This document shows, piece after piece, positions 1 through 11,490 of a stretch of DNA of 64,000 nt; position 1 is the stretch's first letter, and every line of letters begins with the position of its first letter. A program made the position numbers and the translations under genes. The notes under the pieces were generated by a model that was given only the letters and a program-made list of their open reading frames with translations, was not told the origin of the DNA and searched no databases. The stretch comes from Aquarana catesbeiana (taxonomy: Eukaryota > Chordata > Amphibia > Anura > Ranidae): positions 52,650,065-52,714,064 of the forward strand of contig NC_133327.1 of NCBI RefSeq assembly GCF_042186555.1. Direction: 5' to 3'.

Positions 1-452
1 ACAGGTCGGTGAGCAACATGACAGGGGTGTCATTGAATAGAATGGTTTCTTAAGAGCAAGCTGCCTGCATGATGTCCACTTTCATGTTGAAAAAAATGGA
101 TCCTACAGGATTCGGGTTGCTGGGTCCCAGAGACCTGTGGATTTAGTCTATTTCAATCGTTACATCTCTGGGTTTGCCCAGAAGCTGGTTAAACATGGTG
201 GTAGCTACAATTGCTAGGTCCTTATTTTCCACAGATTCTGGTAAGCCGCGTATGCAGATATTATTGCAACGGCTTCTGTTCTCTTGATCATCTAAACCGT
301 AGAATAGTTGTTGGATTCGATTTGTGTGCTCCTGTAGGATTTCTTCACGCTCAGAGATTCTAGTGACTGACTCTTCCACAGAGTTTTCACCATGCGGTGG
401 CCTATGTCTTTGTGGAGGTCACTAATCACTCTCCTATATGATCTCTCTCTAT
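1..452 (-). pseudogene. L1/Tx1-type LINE ORF1 fragment, disrupted
   Basis: Read on the minus strand, this stretch encodes a decayed ORF1 protein of the L1/Tx1 LINE group, an RNA-binding chaperone that coats LINE RNA. A coiled-coil-like part (ISEREEILQEHTNRIQQL) leads into the RRM-type signature ENRSRCNNICIRGLPESV and then LLGKPRDVTIEID, where a stop follows. Recognisable residues continue downstream in other frames to the window edge (GLWDPATRI, then DPFF). Upstream, SDLHKDIGHRM is in a different frame, so at least one frameshift is present. The 5' side is cut by a small inverted-repeat element at 453. The rest of the LINE is outside the window or lost. Confidence 0.75.
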
Positions 453-605
453 CCTGTGTTCCCGACGCTCACCGTCACATACCCCCACTTCTTCGCCTGG
501 CGCCTTTGATAGACAGAACACCGGTCCGAAGTGGGACCTGTGATGTCATCAAAGGCGTTGGGCCTAGAGGTAGGGCTATGTGGCGGTTAGCGTCGGGAAC
601 ACAGG
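453..605. mobile_element. Small inverted-repeat element (MITE-like) next to LINE ORF1
   Basis: The two ends are imperfect inverted repeats of about 55-60 bp: the left begins CCTGTGTTCCCGACGCT and the right ends AGCGTCGGGAACACAGG. Both arms carry the GCCTTTGAT motif near the centre. There is no room for a transposase. I could not define a target-site duplication, so the superfamily is unknown. Confidence 0.6.
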
Positions 606-683
606 AAATTCTAAAGAAAGCTTTTACAGCGGGCAATCCCGCTTTCTGCTGATCCAAATGGCTCGCCTCTTCCTCTGCACAGG

Positions 684-1162
684 TTAGGCTGCATTGGGCA
701 CAGGTCACACTGTATTGGGCACGGGTAATGCTGCATTAGGCACAGGTGAGGCTGCATTGGGCACAGGTGAGGCTGTATTGGGCACAGGTCACGCTGCATT
801 GGGCACAGGTCACACTGCATTGGGCAGAGGTCACGCTGCATTGGGCACAGGTGAGGCTGTATTGGGCACAGGTCAAACTGTATTGGGCACAGGTGAGGCT
901 GTATTGGGCACAGGTTATGCTGTATTGAGCACAGGTGAGGCTGCATTGGGCACAGGTGAGGCTGCATTGGGCACAGATGAGGCTGCATTGGGCACAGGTT
1001 ATGCTGTATTGGGCGAAGGTGAGGCTGCACTGGGCACAGGTGAGGCTGCATTGGGCACAAGTCACACTGTATTGGGCACAGGTGAGGCTGCATTGGGCAC
1101 AGGTGATGCTGCATTGGGCACAGGTCACGCTGTATTGGGCACAGGCGAGGCTGCACTGATGG
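684..1162. repeat. 21-bp minisatellite, GGGCACA core
   Basis: About 22 head-to-tail copies of a 21-bp unit of the form GGTGAGGCTGCATTGGGCAC plus A, alternating with a GGTCACACTG variant. Because 21 is divisible by three and the unit lacks stops, several frames on both strands stay open for up to 181 codons. These are by-products of the repeat, not genes. Confidence 0.93.
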
Positions 1163-1584
1163 GCACTGATAAAGTTGTTAATATTTATTTTTGTAACTTA
1201 ATTCTGCATAAAACATTTAAATGTAATTTCGTGAGATAATTTATGAGGGCGTGTTTAGGGGTGGAATTAGGGGCGGGGCATGGTAGGGGTTGGGTGGGGC
1301 AACTGGTGGCGGGTAACCTTAAGACCTGGCTAGTAGCTCAGAACTTGGAATTTTGAGCCCTGTTGGATGTCCTCCAGCCAGAAAATGAGTCTCTGTTTGA
1401 CTTGCTGCCGTTTCTAATGCAGGCTGTGGGAAGCTCAGCCAAGTTCTCCTCTGTGAAATATACAGATGAATTGTGTGTGAGAGTGTTCTGTAGTCTTACC
1501 ATGATTCCTATCCTAAGGTGCCAACTCTTCTCCTCCAGAGATACAGTGATTGAGAGTTGTCACCCTAGGATAGGAAGTGTGTTA
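1163..1584. other. Unassigned intergenic stretch
   Basis: Short GC-rich runs follow the minisatellite. I see no coding potential, RNA gene or recognisable element end. Confidence 0.4.
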
Positions 1585-1981
1585 GAGCCCTTGCACACTG
1601 GGGGGGTTTGCAGGCGCTATTGCGCTAATAATAGCGCCTGCAAACCGCCCCGAAAGTGCCGCTGCTGTGTATCCAGTGTGCAAGCCCCAAGGGCTTGCAC
1701 ACTGGAGCGATGCGCTGGCAGGACGGTAAAAAAAGTCCTGCCAGCAGCATCTTCGGAGCGGTGAAGGAGCGGTGTGTATACCGCTCCCTTACCGCTCCTG
1801 CCCATTGAAATCAATGGGACGGCGCGGCTATACCGCCGGCAAAGCGCCTCTGCAGAGGCGCTTTGCGGTGGTATTTAACCCTTTCTCGGCCGCTAGCGGC
1901 CGCATACCGACGGTAAAACGCCGCTAATAATAGCGGCGTTTTACCGCCGACGCCGCCCCCCGCCCCAGTGTGCAAGGGCTC
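1585..1981. mobile_element. Harbinger-like MITE with TTA target duplication
   Basis: Termini GAGCCCTTGCACACTGG and its inverse are flanked by TTA on both sides (1582-1584 and 1982-1984), as expected for PIF/Harbinger-type insertions. The interior is strongly self-complementary: GGCGCTATTGCGCTAATAAT folds with following bases, and a second copy of the terminal motif sits mid-element at 1674-1705. Related to the element at 12259-12637. No transposase. Confidence 0.75.
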
Positions 1982-1984
1982 TTA

Positions 1985-3066
1985 CTGGCAGAATCACCAG
2001 CTGAAAATAAAGGGGGAAAGAAGCCGGTAAGCTGCAATATATTACAATTTGGTTCTTGGGTTTAGATACACTTTAAACTTTAAAGCTGAACTCTGGGCAC
2101 TTTGAAATCTCCTGAAAGGAAACCCATTATTTTTTTTTTAATAAGCCTCTATGACCTTTGAAGGAATACTTACAGCAGGTGAGCGAGAGCATATTTTTAC
2201 ATCCATGCCCTGCAGACCTCCTTTATAAAGTTTTGCTGACAGCAGATAATTCTCTAAATTAAGAGATTCAATATGAAAAAGTGCTTTATATTTAATGAGC
2301 AGCGGGGTACGCTCAGACTCATTCCGTATTCCCAGCTTCAGCATTTGCGTTTGGCCGCCGAAGCATTAAGTTGAATTTTTTATCTGTTGTTTGGTAAGAG
2401 AAGAGAAGAATGCGAGGCTCGTCTTCCACTTCAACTGGGAGGTTAATTGTCACGTTTTCAGACAGAGGAGAATTAACATATACACAAAGGTTTAGAGTCA
2501 GGATTTTATGCAGTTGAATAAAAGTGACAAATAATGGGTAAACTGTACCATAAAGCTGTGTAATGTGTCATCCTAATGAATACATGGTGCAGCTGGAAAG
2601 GTCATCCACCCAAATTTGATATTCTCAGTAGATGCTAGAGTGCTAAACCACTTAAAGTAGATCTAAGCGAGTGTAAGCACTTTGTACCATAACCATTGCC
2701 TTTATCATTTTTTTTTTTTTTTTTTTTTGCATATTAGTGTTGCTGATCTCCTGCAGCCTCTTTCAGCCACTTCCTGTCTACATGCACTACTCACTCTGGA
2801 ATGGCTTCCTGATAAAATTTCTTATTTTTTTGCAATTACGATGGAATCGAGATATACAATTACTTTTCCACTAGAGCTGAGCTCAGGCATCCTCCACACT
2901 CATCTCTAACCCAAACTCTGAACTTCTGCTTTTTGGTACTCCAAAGAGCTGCGCTGGGTCATTCCCTGCCCTGCAGCTCACATTGACCATCATTGGTACA
3001 TTATATCAAAACCATGGCTTCTATAGAGGAGGACTTACAGAGTATTTTTAATGTAATGTATTATAA
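1985..3066. other. Intergenic, no gene seen
   Basis: AT-rich sequence with a T run at about 2709-2728 and a short piece near 2078-2110 resembling the left end of TTAA-flanked MITEs (TTTAAAGCTGAACTC). No open frame with recognisable protein similarity. Confidence 0.4.
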
Positions 3067-3472
3067 TACAGTGGAACCTTGGATTACGAGCATAATCCGT
3101 TAAAGGAGAATGCTTGTAATCCAAAGCACTCGCATATCAAAGCGAGTTTCCCCATAGAAGTCAATGGAAACTAAGATAATTAGTTCCGCATTAACTTCTA
3201 TTGCATGCAATACCGCATAAGGTGGGGGGGGGGGGCGCCGGAGAGCCTTGGAAATACTTGGGAACTGAGTTTTCCCGAGGGTTTCTGAGTATTTCCGAAC
3301 AGCTGTTCCCACACACCTCTGGCCAAATGCGGTACTGCACACCCCATTAGCTTGAATTCTGCTCATTTTGCAAGACAACACTCGCAAACCAAGTCCGAAT
3401 GTTTTTTTAAAAAGTTGCTCGTCTTTCAAAACGCTCGTTATTCACGTTGCTCGTAAACCAAGGTTCCACTAT
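3067..3472. mobile_element. Mariner-like MITE
   Basis: The left end CAGTGGAACCTTGGATTACG and right end CGTAAACCAAGGTTCCACTA are inverted repeats, with TA on both sides. About 405 bp without a transposase frame. The ends and the TA site match a common vertebrate Tc1/mariner-type MITE pattern. Confidence 0.8.
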
Positions 3473-3639
3473 ATAATTCCAATTAATAGCAAAAAAAATA
3501 AAAAATTATATAAAAAAAAAAGACATTCAGTTGTTCTTGTCAAATTGATGAATAAAATGATTCAAATTAGGCTATATGAAACTAAAATTAAAATGTAAAA
3601 AAAAAAATACAAAACATTCAACTAAAATAATCATGTAAG

Positions 3640-4656
3640 TGTAGCGCTACCCCCGCAGGAGCTGCTGGTTACTGATTCCCCTCTTTCTGCACAGCCAGGC
3701 AACATGCATTTCCAACTTGCATCCAGACACAAGAAATTAGTCTATGAGATTATTTTTGTTGTTTTATTGGGGAAAACAACTCGTATAGGTTATAGGAATT
3801 ATGGGATGCCCATCATGACTTGAAGAGCAACAGAGATGAGGACAACTTCCTTCCTATGTACAGAGAAAATGTCCTAGACTGCTCTCCTTGCTAGAAACAC
3901 CCAGTCTCTTGGATCAGTGGCAAAGTCCCTTACAGACTAGGAGCTCTCAGCTCCCTTTGGAAAATAGCACAACATGTTGCAAAACTGCATGCAGGAGTAT
4001 CTCCTCTCCTGTAGAACTGTAGAACTGCTCCCAGCTCCACTGCCTGCAGTAACTACCAGCCCTCCTGTCTGCTTGTCTACCAGCCCACCCGGCTGTTCTG
4101 AAGATCTCACAGGACAAGGAATAAAAGAGTTAAGCATGGCGCTGTCTTTTGAAAGCCTGCTACATGTGGCAGTCTCTCCTCTTGTGAATCCCTGGGTGTG
4201 CTGATGTACTCATTCTGTCCTCCTTGCTCCCTGCTTCTCTCAGGCAAGATTCCTTCTCAAACTGGATGCTGAAAGGATTCTTCCAAGCCAGCCTGAGCTT
4301 CAGCCTGGAGGCAGAGCCCCTTCTAGAACAGAGGGTCCCCTCCTAGGCCACTGACAGCCTCCTCAGCACTCCATCTTCCAACTCCCCTGTTGGCCAGGCT
4401 CCACCATATTTAAGGACTGACCCAGGCCCTCTGCCTGGGGATTGGCCAGATTCCCACAAGTAAGCAGATCAGAACCTCCTGGCCTCTGCCCACTAACTTC
4501 CAGAAGCTTCTCCAAGCTTCTAGATCCAGGGGGAGGTACCAGAGACCCACCCTGTAGAGCCATCCAGTCTGCAGTAACCCAGCCCAATTACAGACTCGCA
4601 CAGTTACCATTAACTGTGTGAGTCTGGAGGGTTAATGGTAACTAGAGGGTGCTGCA
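3640..4656 (-). mobile_element. Solo LTR, about 1.0 kb, TAAG target duplication
   Basis: The block starts TGTAGCGCTACCC and ends GGGTGCTGCA, giving TG...CA ends with matching short inverted repeats. TAAG precedes (3636-3639) and follows (4657-4660) it. On the minus strand an AATAAA lies about 115 bp from the left end and a TTAAATATGG box about 250 bp from the right end, as expected of a minus-oriented LTR. No gag, pol or env is attached. Resembles 13127-14224 in ends and layout. Confidence 0.6.
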
Positions 4657-4755
4657 TAAGCAAAAATAAAAGTTTTAAAATTCTTCTCCAAAAGTAATTA
4701 TAAGAGAAGATTAAAACTCTCTACACCTTGTCAAATAAATGTTAAGCTTTGTATG

Positions 4756-4803
4756 TACGAGGGTTCTTCAAAAAGTTAAGTTTCCGCACTTTTTTAAACT
4801 AAG

Positions 4804-4866
<63 letters not shown>

Positions 4867-4896
4867 AGTACAGAAACCTTTTGAAGTCCCCTTGTA
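4756..4896. mobile_element. Mariner-like MITE around an (AT)n run
   Basis: Left terminus TACGAGGGTTCTTCAAAAAG and right terminus (minus) TACAAGGGGACTTCAAAAGG are inverted relatives of mariner ends. Between them lies an (AT)n microsatellite at about 4808-4864. No coding capacity. Confidence 0.65.
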
Positions 4897-5049
4897 CATG
4901 TACTTCATTGTGTATGCTTTGTCTACTGCAGCCAACATCCTTGGCATTATACTAACTCTTTTTCCACATACCCACATTCCTTAGACCCTGATAAGAAAGT
5001 AACCTGCCTATGTACTGCTTACAATTCTAACATTAATGTGATACATACA

Positions 5050-6692
5050 TACAGTATCTCACAAAAGTGAGTACACCCCTCACATTTTTGTAAATATTTT
5101 ATTCTATCTTTTCATGTGACAACACTGAAGAAATGACACTTTGCTACAATGTAAAGTAGTGAGTGTACAGCTTGTATAACAGTGTAAATTTGCTGTCCCC
5201 TCAAAATAACGCAACACATAGCCATTAATGTCTAAACCACTGGCAACAAAATTGAGTACACCCCTAAGTGAAAATATCCAAATTGGGCCCAAAGTGTCAA
5301 TATTTTGTGTGTCCACCATTATTTTCCAGCACTGCCTTAACCCTCTTGGGCATGGAGTTCACCAGAGCTTCACAGGTTGCCACTGGAGTCCTCTTCCACT
5401 CCTCCAAGATGACATCACAGAGCTGGTGGATGTTAGAGACCTTGCACTCCTCCACCTTCCATTTGAGGATGCCCCACAGGTGCTCAATAGGGTTTAGGTC
5501 TGGAAACATGCTTGGCCAGTCCATCCCCTTTACCTTCAGCTTCTTTAGCAAGGCAGTGGTCATCTTGGAGGTGTGTTTGGGGTCATTATCATGTTGGAAT
5601 CTTGCCCTGTGGCCCAGTCTCCGAAGGGAGGGAATCATGCTCTGCTTCAGTATGTCACAGTACATGTTGGCATTCATGGTTCCCTCAATGAACTGTAGCT
5701 CCCCAGTGCCAGCAGCACTCATGCAGCCCCAGACCATGACACTCCCACCACCATGCTTGACTGTAGGTAAGACACACTTGTCTTTGTGCTCCTCACCTGG
5801 TTGCTACCACACACGCTTGACACCATTTGAACCAAATACGTTTATCTTGGTCTCATCAGATTACAGGACGTGGTTCCATTAATCCATGTCCTTAGTCTAC
5901 TTGTCTTCAGCAAACTGTTTGCAGGCTTTCTTGTGCATCATCTTTAGAAGAGGCTTCCTTCTGGGACGACAGCCATGCAGACCACTTTGATGCAGTGTGT
6001 GGCATATGGTCTGAGCACTGACAGGCTGAACCCCCCCCCCCCCCTTCAACCTCTGCAGCAATGCTGGCAGCACTCATATGTCTATTTCCCAAAGGCAACC
6101 TCTGAATATGACGCTGAGCACGTGCAACTTTTTGGTCGACCATGGTGAGGCCTGTTCTGAGTGGAACGTGTCCTGTTAAACCGCTGTATGGTCTTGGCCA
6201 CTGTGCTGCAGCTCAGTTTCAGGGTGTTGGCAACCTTCTTATAGCCTAGGCCATCTTTATGTAGAGTAAGAATTCTTTTTTTCAGATCCTCAGAGAGTCC
6301 TTTGCTATGAGGTGCCACGTTGAACTTCCTGAGACCAGTATGAGAGAGTGAGAGCGATAACACCAAATTTAACACAACTGCTTCCCATTCACACCTGAGA
6401 CCTAAGAACACTAAGGAGTCACATGACATCGGGAAGGGAAAATGGCTAATTGGGCCCAATTTGGACATTTTCACTTAGGGGTGTACGCACTTTTGTTGCC
6501 AGCGGTTTAGACATTAATGGCTGTGTGTTGAGTTATTTTGAGGGGACAGCAAATTTACACTGTTATACAAGCTGTACACTCACTACTTTACATTGTAGCA
6601 AAGTGTCATTTCTTAAGTGTTGTCACATGAAAAGATATAATAAAATATTTACAAAAATGTGAAGGGTGTACTCACTTTTGTGAGATACTGTA
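5050..6692 (-). mobile_element. Tc1-like transposon, full length but inactive
   Basis: Both termini are present: TACAGTATCTCACAAAAGTG at the left and its inverse at the right, with TA at the boundaries. The terminal inverted repeats are long, roughly 240 bp, and each includes a GAGTACACCCCT-like inner copy near its inner end. The transposase runs on the minus strand and is broken. A C run at about 6031-6044 lies within the former coding region. Confidence 0.92.
5297..6318 (-). pseudogene. Tc1-type transposase, frameshifted
   Basis: Tc1/mariner transposases bind the terminal repeats through paired helix-turn-helix domains and cut with a DDE/D active site. The N-terminal HTH is recognisable (SEDLKKRILTLHKDGLGYKK), followed after frameshifts by MVWGCMSAAGTGELQFIEGT, the second catalytic aspartate in FQHDNDPKHTS, and the final acidic residue in DLNPIEHLWGILK. 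It ends GGHTKY before a stop. The usual start Met before APHSKG is GTG here (6316-6318). At least two frameshifts separate the pieces at 6082-6318, 5907-6143 and 5297-5737, so no functional enzyme can be made. Confidence 0.93.
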
Positions 6693-6865
6693 AGCACAGT
6701 TAAAAAAGAAAAACTCAAATGCACCAAATAAACAGAACAGTTATTTGGAAAAAATGCTGTGTATCTTTTTGTATCTGTTCCCTATTGTAGTAGTTCTTAT
6801 TATTTGGAACCATTGATCAATATTAGAATAGTAGTTGCCTATCTATAAAATTTCCTAGACATTTT

Positions 6866-7667
6866 AAAGGGTGGTGATAAATAATGTGTACTGGTCTGGA
6901 GTGGTAAGTGGGGTACCCCAAGGTTCTGTCTTGGGACCAATTCTTTTCAATGTATTCATAAATGATATAGAGAATGGAATAAATAGCTCAATCTCAGTTT
7001 TTGCAAACAACACAAAAATAAGCAGGGCAATAACTTCACATCAGGATATAGAAATTTTACAGAAAGACCTGGACAAAATAATGGGGTGGGCAACTACATG
7101 GCAAATTAGGTTTAATGTGGAGAAATGTAAAGTAATGCACTTGAGGGCAAAAAACATAAATGCAAACTACTCACTAGGGGGAGAACCTCTGGGGGAATCA
7201 AGGATGTAGAAAGATCTGGGGGTCCTAATAGATGACAGAGTGAGCAATAGCATGAAATGTCAAGCTGCAGCTCCCAAACCAAGGCAGAATATTAGCATGC
7301 ATAAAAAAAGGGATATACTCCAGAGATAAAACAATAATCCTACCACTTTATAAAACTCTGGTTCAGCCACATCTGGAGTACTCTGTCCAGTTCTGGTCAC
7401 CAGTCCTCAGAAGGGATGTGCTGGAACTGCAGAGAGACCAAAGAAGGGCAACAAAACTAATAAGAGGACTGGATGCTCTCCATTACGAGGAACGCCTGCA
7501 AGCACTTAATTTATTTTCGCTGGAGAAACTACGCTTAAGAGGAGACATGATAACGATTTACAAATATCTCAAAGGTGATCCCAGCATAGGAAAAAAACTA
7601 TTCAGTCTCAGGGAGTGTAAGAGGGCACGTGGCCACACAATGAGGTTGGAGGAGAAGCTGTTTAAGC
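6866..7667 (+). pseudogene. CR1-type LINE reverse transcriptase fragment
   Basis: Encodes the palm region of a CR1-clade reverse transcriptase: SGVPQGSVLGPILFNVFIND, then VFANNTKISRAI where FADD is expected, so the catalytic aspartates are lost. The frame breaks after GESRM; DLGVLIDDRVSNS and the C-terminal block RRATKLIRGLDALHYEERL ... RLRGDMITIYKYLKGDPSIG follow in other frames. The copy lacks endonuclease and N-terminus and stops abruptly at 7667, where a TTAA element begins. Confidence 0.9.
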
Positions 7668-8707
7668 TTAACCACTTGCTTACAGGGCACTTAAACCCCC
7701 CTCCTATCCAGACCAATTTTCAGCTTTCAGCGCTGACGCACTTTGAATGACAATTGCGCGGTCATACAACACTGTACCCAAATGAAATTATTATTATTTT
7801 TTCACCACAAATAGAGCTTTCTTTTGGTGGTATTTGATCACCTCTGCGGTTTTTACTTTTTGTTAAAAAAATGTAAAAAACTGAATTTTTAAAAAAAAAA
7901 ATGTTTATTTTTTTATATTTTGTTATAAAAAATTTAAAATGGGTCATTTTTCTCCTTCATTGATGTACGCTGATGAGGCAGCGGTGATGGGCACTGATAG
8001 GTGGCAGTGATGGGCACTGATGGGTGGCAGTGATGGGCACTGATGGGTGGCAGTGATGGGCAGCACTGCCAAGTGACACTGATTGGCACTACAGGTGGGC
8101 ATTGATAGGTGGCACTTGTGGGCATTGATAGGTGGCACTTGTTGGCATTGATAGGTGGCACTTGTGGGCACTGTTAGGTGGCACTGTGGGCACTGTTAGG
8201 TAGCAATGTGGGCAGTGTTAGGTGGCACTTTTAGGTGGCACTGATGAGGCAGATGTGCCTCTTCCACTTGGGGACCGATGTCCCTGACATCCGAGCCGGG
8301 GATCGGCTTTTTTTTCTACTCACGCTGTCAGCGTGAGTAAAAAAAAAAACGATTATCTTAGGTCCCCCCGCTGGTCCTCTGGGCCCATCAGTTCTGACGA
8401 GTGCCCCCATAGCAAGCGCCGCGGCTTTCTATGGGGAACCCGAGCAGGCTCGCTCCCAAGCCGCTGCTCTGTGCGTCCATTCACACACAGGGGGTGGCTC
8501 GGACCCACCTCCATATTCTCCTTATTGGCTGTAATTGACAGTAGTGGGAGCCATTGCTGTCTCTTCCAATGAGGAGGAAGAGGGGAGGAGAGCTGCTGCT
8601 CTTGTGCACATCGCTGGATTGAGATAGGGCTCAGGTAAGTATTTGGGTGGGCTGCAGCACACAGAATGCATTAGGGTAAAAACCTTGAGCCTTTACAACC
8701 ACTTTAA
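7668..8707. mobile_element. TTAA-flanked element, apparently chimeric
   Basis: The left end TTAACCACTTGCTTACAGGG and the first ~660 bp match the element at 40410-41547, including a minisatellite and a following GGGGATCGGC block. From about 8345 the sequence matches instead the right half of the element at 32793-33276 and ends ACAACCACTTTAA. TTAA bounds both ends, as in piggyBac- or Kolobok-type insertions. No transposase. Confidence 0.65.
7965..8250. repeat. Minisatellite of GGTGGCACTGATGGGCACT units
   Basis: Degenerate tandem units of about 22 bp (GGTGGCACTGATGGGCACTG plus AT) within the TTAA element, also found in the related copy at about 40690-41190. Open frames across it are repeat artefacts. 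Confidence 0.85.
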
Positions 8708-10082
8708 ACTTGTTTTTTATGTGATTTTTGTGTGGTTTACGTATAATACATTCATTGTGCAGATCTGATATACCTGTACATTCACAAAATCAGGGCACAA
8801 AGTGTCATATTTCCACTATTGTGTGGGATTCCTATATTGTCAGTGCCACCTAGTGGCAATAATGCATTTTTTATTTAATAATAATCATAATAATAATATT
8901 AGTCAGGAGAAATAGTCTTGATGGCACTTGACTAAAACTTAAATCAACAAGTATTTTTCTTATTTCGACACTTGGCTGGACATTTTGTAATGTTGAAAAC
9001 GTTCCATAGCTTATTTAAGCCATTATCTTCTGTTCTAATGAGCGTCAGAAAACATCCTGCGCCATGGAATGCATCAAAGCAGATGTGGGTTGTCCACGAT
9101 TTTGCTGTTTGATATTGCAATATAGACCGGTGTTAAATTATATTGAAAAAATCCACTATAGGGAACCTATTCCATTTTCACCACTAGATGGCAATAATGA
9201 GGATTATTTTAACAATTGGTGAACATGGAGGGTTAATACCTTCAAAAGGCAGCATATGCAGTCAATTATAATTAGTAGCTGCCATTAATTAAATTTAGTA
9301 GTTCCTGGTTATTGGTAGTGAAATATTATTTATATCTGATAATGTATTCATTCTTTCTAATATATTTTTTGTAAAAAGTGTTTTGTAATTGCTGATGTGC
9401 CACATAGCCTAGACGTGAATTGCATAGGTTTAATTAAACTCCTATTCTAGTGAATTAAATCCTGAAGTGAATACAGTTGATTGCTAAGTGGTTAATGACC
9501 AATGGGTAAAAATGCCAGTAACAAACATGGCGGAATCAGCTTCCTGAAGACGACCAATCAGGTAGAAACGCGTAGGGGCTTTGGTCACGTAAGCATGACA
9601 CAACTCCGCTGACGTCAATTCCAGGCAGTGAACCCGCAGCCAACCTCTGGCAACAGAACGAGGGACGCCCATCATCTCCACACACACACAATGCTGTTTA
9701 CACCTAGTGCCAGGGTTACATGCAGTGCGGGCTAAATCTCCTTTACTGCTGAAGGTTATATTTTCTGTCCTGGGTAGAGATAAGGAAGCAGTACCAATTC
9801 AAACCACATTAGTTTTTAGTCAAAAAAATAAGACACAGAGTAGAAGTAGAAGTAGAAGCCTCCAGCCAATGCCTGGTAACTTACCTCCTCCTCTGCTCTG
9901 TAATTTTACACTTGCTACGAGTCTGAGCTGCCATGCCTCTGCTCTGATCCAGCACTGGATTCTCACTCTCCTCTCTTGAATGCTGGCGGTGGGGACGGGA
10001 AATGCACCAGCCACCAGGACGTCACGCTCAAGTACCGCCTCCGCCACACCCGCCCCTGCTGCCCAAACACAGTAGCAGTAGT
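8708..10082. other. Intergenic; one half of an old direct duplication
   Basis: Segments 8905-8960 and 9043-9135 recur at 10765-10825 and 11188-11275 in the same order (shared motifs AATCAACAAGTATTTT and GTCAGAAAACAT). At 9545-9585 there is a GTAGAAACGCGTAGGGG motif of a kind common in frog repeats. No gene recognised. Confidence 0.5.
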
Positions 10083-10492
10083 AGCCGGTGTTCTGCCGAG
10101 AAAGTTCCGCTCGGCATATAAGTTCCCCCCTCTACTGCGCCTGCGCAGTAGGTATCGGCGGAAATAGCTGAAGCAGAACAACTGAAAATCAGCTGTACAC
10201 GGCACCTGTAAGAGGGCCCCTCATGGGCTCGCTTCGCTCGCCACGCTTCGGGCACGGCCTCGCTGCGCTCGGCACTTTTAGATTCCCCCTCTAGGTCCAC
10301 TTGGATGGTGGGGAAGGAACCTGGACCCAGAGCGCAGGCGCCGTGTACAGCTGATTGAAGCATTTGAGCTTCGGCTATCTCCGGCGGCTCACAGTAGTAT
10401 GTACTGCGGAGGCGCTGCGCCTGCGCAGTACAGGGGGGGAACTTATCCGCCGAGGGAACATTCTCTGCAAGACACCGGCTCCAGGACTGCAC
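10083..10492. mobile_element. Fold-back element with ~130-bp arms
   Basis: Arms at about 10083-10205 and 10335-10492 are inverted copies: AGCCGGTGTTCTGCCGAGAA against TTCTCTGCAAGACACCGGCT, and CAGCTGTACACGGC against GCCGTGTACAGCTG. Between them is a GC-rich core with CTCGCTTCGCTCGCCACGCT. The core recurs in inverted orientation at about 22440-22560. No coding region. Confidence 0.75.
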
Positions 10493-10614
10493 GAGCCAAC
10501 AGTCACGCATTTAAGGACAGGAGAAAAGTGCCCGATTGTTTACAAACAGTCCATAAGATAATAGATGGTTGGCAGCAGTGATATAGACATGTATTCGAGG
10601 GAACAACTACTATT

Positions 10615-10684
10615 AGGCACAGGCAGGGAGAGAACCTGTGATATTTGGTTCACAAGAACTTCTTTCTACTAGGCCATTTTGCCT
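10615..10684 (-). pseudogene. Decayed tRNA-Thr copy
   Basis: Minus-strand sequence begins AGGCAAAATGGCCTAGTAG and ends CTGCCTGTGCCT, aligning end to end with the tRNA-Thr copies. The T arm and D arm carry several mismatches and the anticodon-loop triplet reads TGT. The acceptor stem does not pair. Flanking GAACAACTACTATT also occurs next to the copy at 11296. Confidence 0.6.
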
Positions 10685-11295
10685 AGCATCTGCTTGTCTT
10701 TAAAGGCAGACCTGTAAGTTAAAAAGGAAAGATTCCTAAAAATGGGAAATGGGGGGAAAAAAGTACCCAGGAGAATTGGTCTTGATGCCACTTGACTGAA
10801 ACCTGAATCAACAAGTATTTTGATAAATACTTGTAAAAAGTAAATTTTGCTTTGTAGAAAAAGGACCAGAGACTCCAGTGGTATAGGATAGTGGACAAAG
10901 TAAATTGTGTCTCTAGATACAGCCCAATGTTATAATGTCATTTATTCAAAACTGCGTAGAGCTGTTAGTGGCTTGTTGGCCATCAATGGTGTAGTATATC
11001 AAAACCATGGTTGTATGGGGAAGGATTTATTGGCTTCAGTAAAAAAAAAAAAAAAAGTATAAATAGCGTGCTAAAATCATTGAAGACTCTTGTTTATCTA
11101 GGACTAGGTCGTGGTGTAGAAAGAGACATTCAATTGTACTTTAGAAGATATTCTATAGCTTACCCAAGGCACTTCTTCAGTTCTAATAAGTGTCAGAAAA
11201 CATGCTGCACCATGGAATTCTTCAATGCAAATAGTCCAAGATTCTACTCTTTGATTTTGCAATATAGACATGCATTCTAGGGAACAGCTGCCATT

Positions 11296-11362
11296 AGGCA
11301 CAGGCAGGGATTGAACCCATGATCTTTGGTGCACATGAACATCTTCCGCTTGGCTTTTGTGT
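11296..11362 (-). pseudogene. Decayed tRNA-Thr copy
   Basis: The 3' half on the minus strand (ATCATGGGTTCAATCCCTGC) keeps a good B-box and T arm. The anticodon stem and 5' half are degraded and the acceptor stem cannot pair. Preceded by the same CATTAGGCACAGG junction as other decayed copies. Confidence 0.6.
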
Positions 11363-11440
11363 GTAGCACACCACAGAATGCATCAAAGCATATGTGGGTA
11401 GTTTAGGATTTAGCTTGAAACCAAGGAAACAGACACCACT

Positions 11441-11490
11441 AGGCACAGATGGGAATTTGACCAACACCCTATCACTTGGCAAGTGCACCT
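11441..11490 (-). pseudogene. tRNA-Thr copy with internal deletion
   Basis: Only about 50 bp remain. The plus strand jumps from GGCACAGATGGGAATTTGA directly to CCAACACCCTATCACTTGGC, removing the variable loop and most of the anticodon arm. Non-functional. Confidence 0.55.

Noticed and set aside
611..1239. Open frames of up to 181 codons on both strands
   Set aside because: They arise from a 21-bp minisatellite whose unit has no stops; peptides are 7-residue repeats in every frame.
5268..5882. 204-codon plus-strand frame
   Set aside because: Antisense shadow of the Tc1 transposase pseudogene, which shows conserved catalytic motifs on the minus strand.
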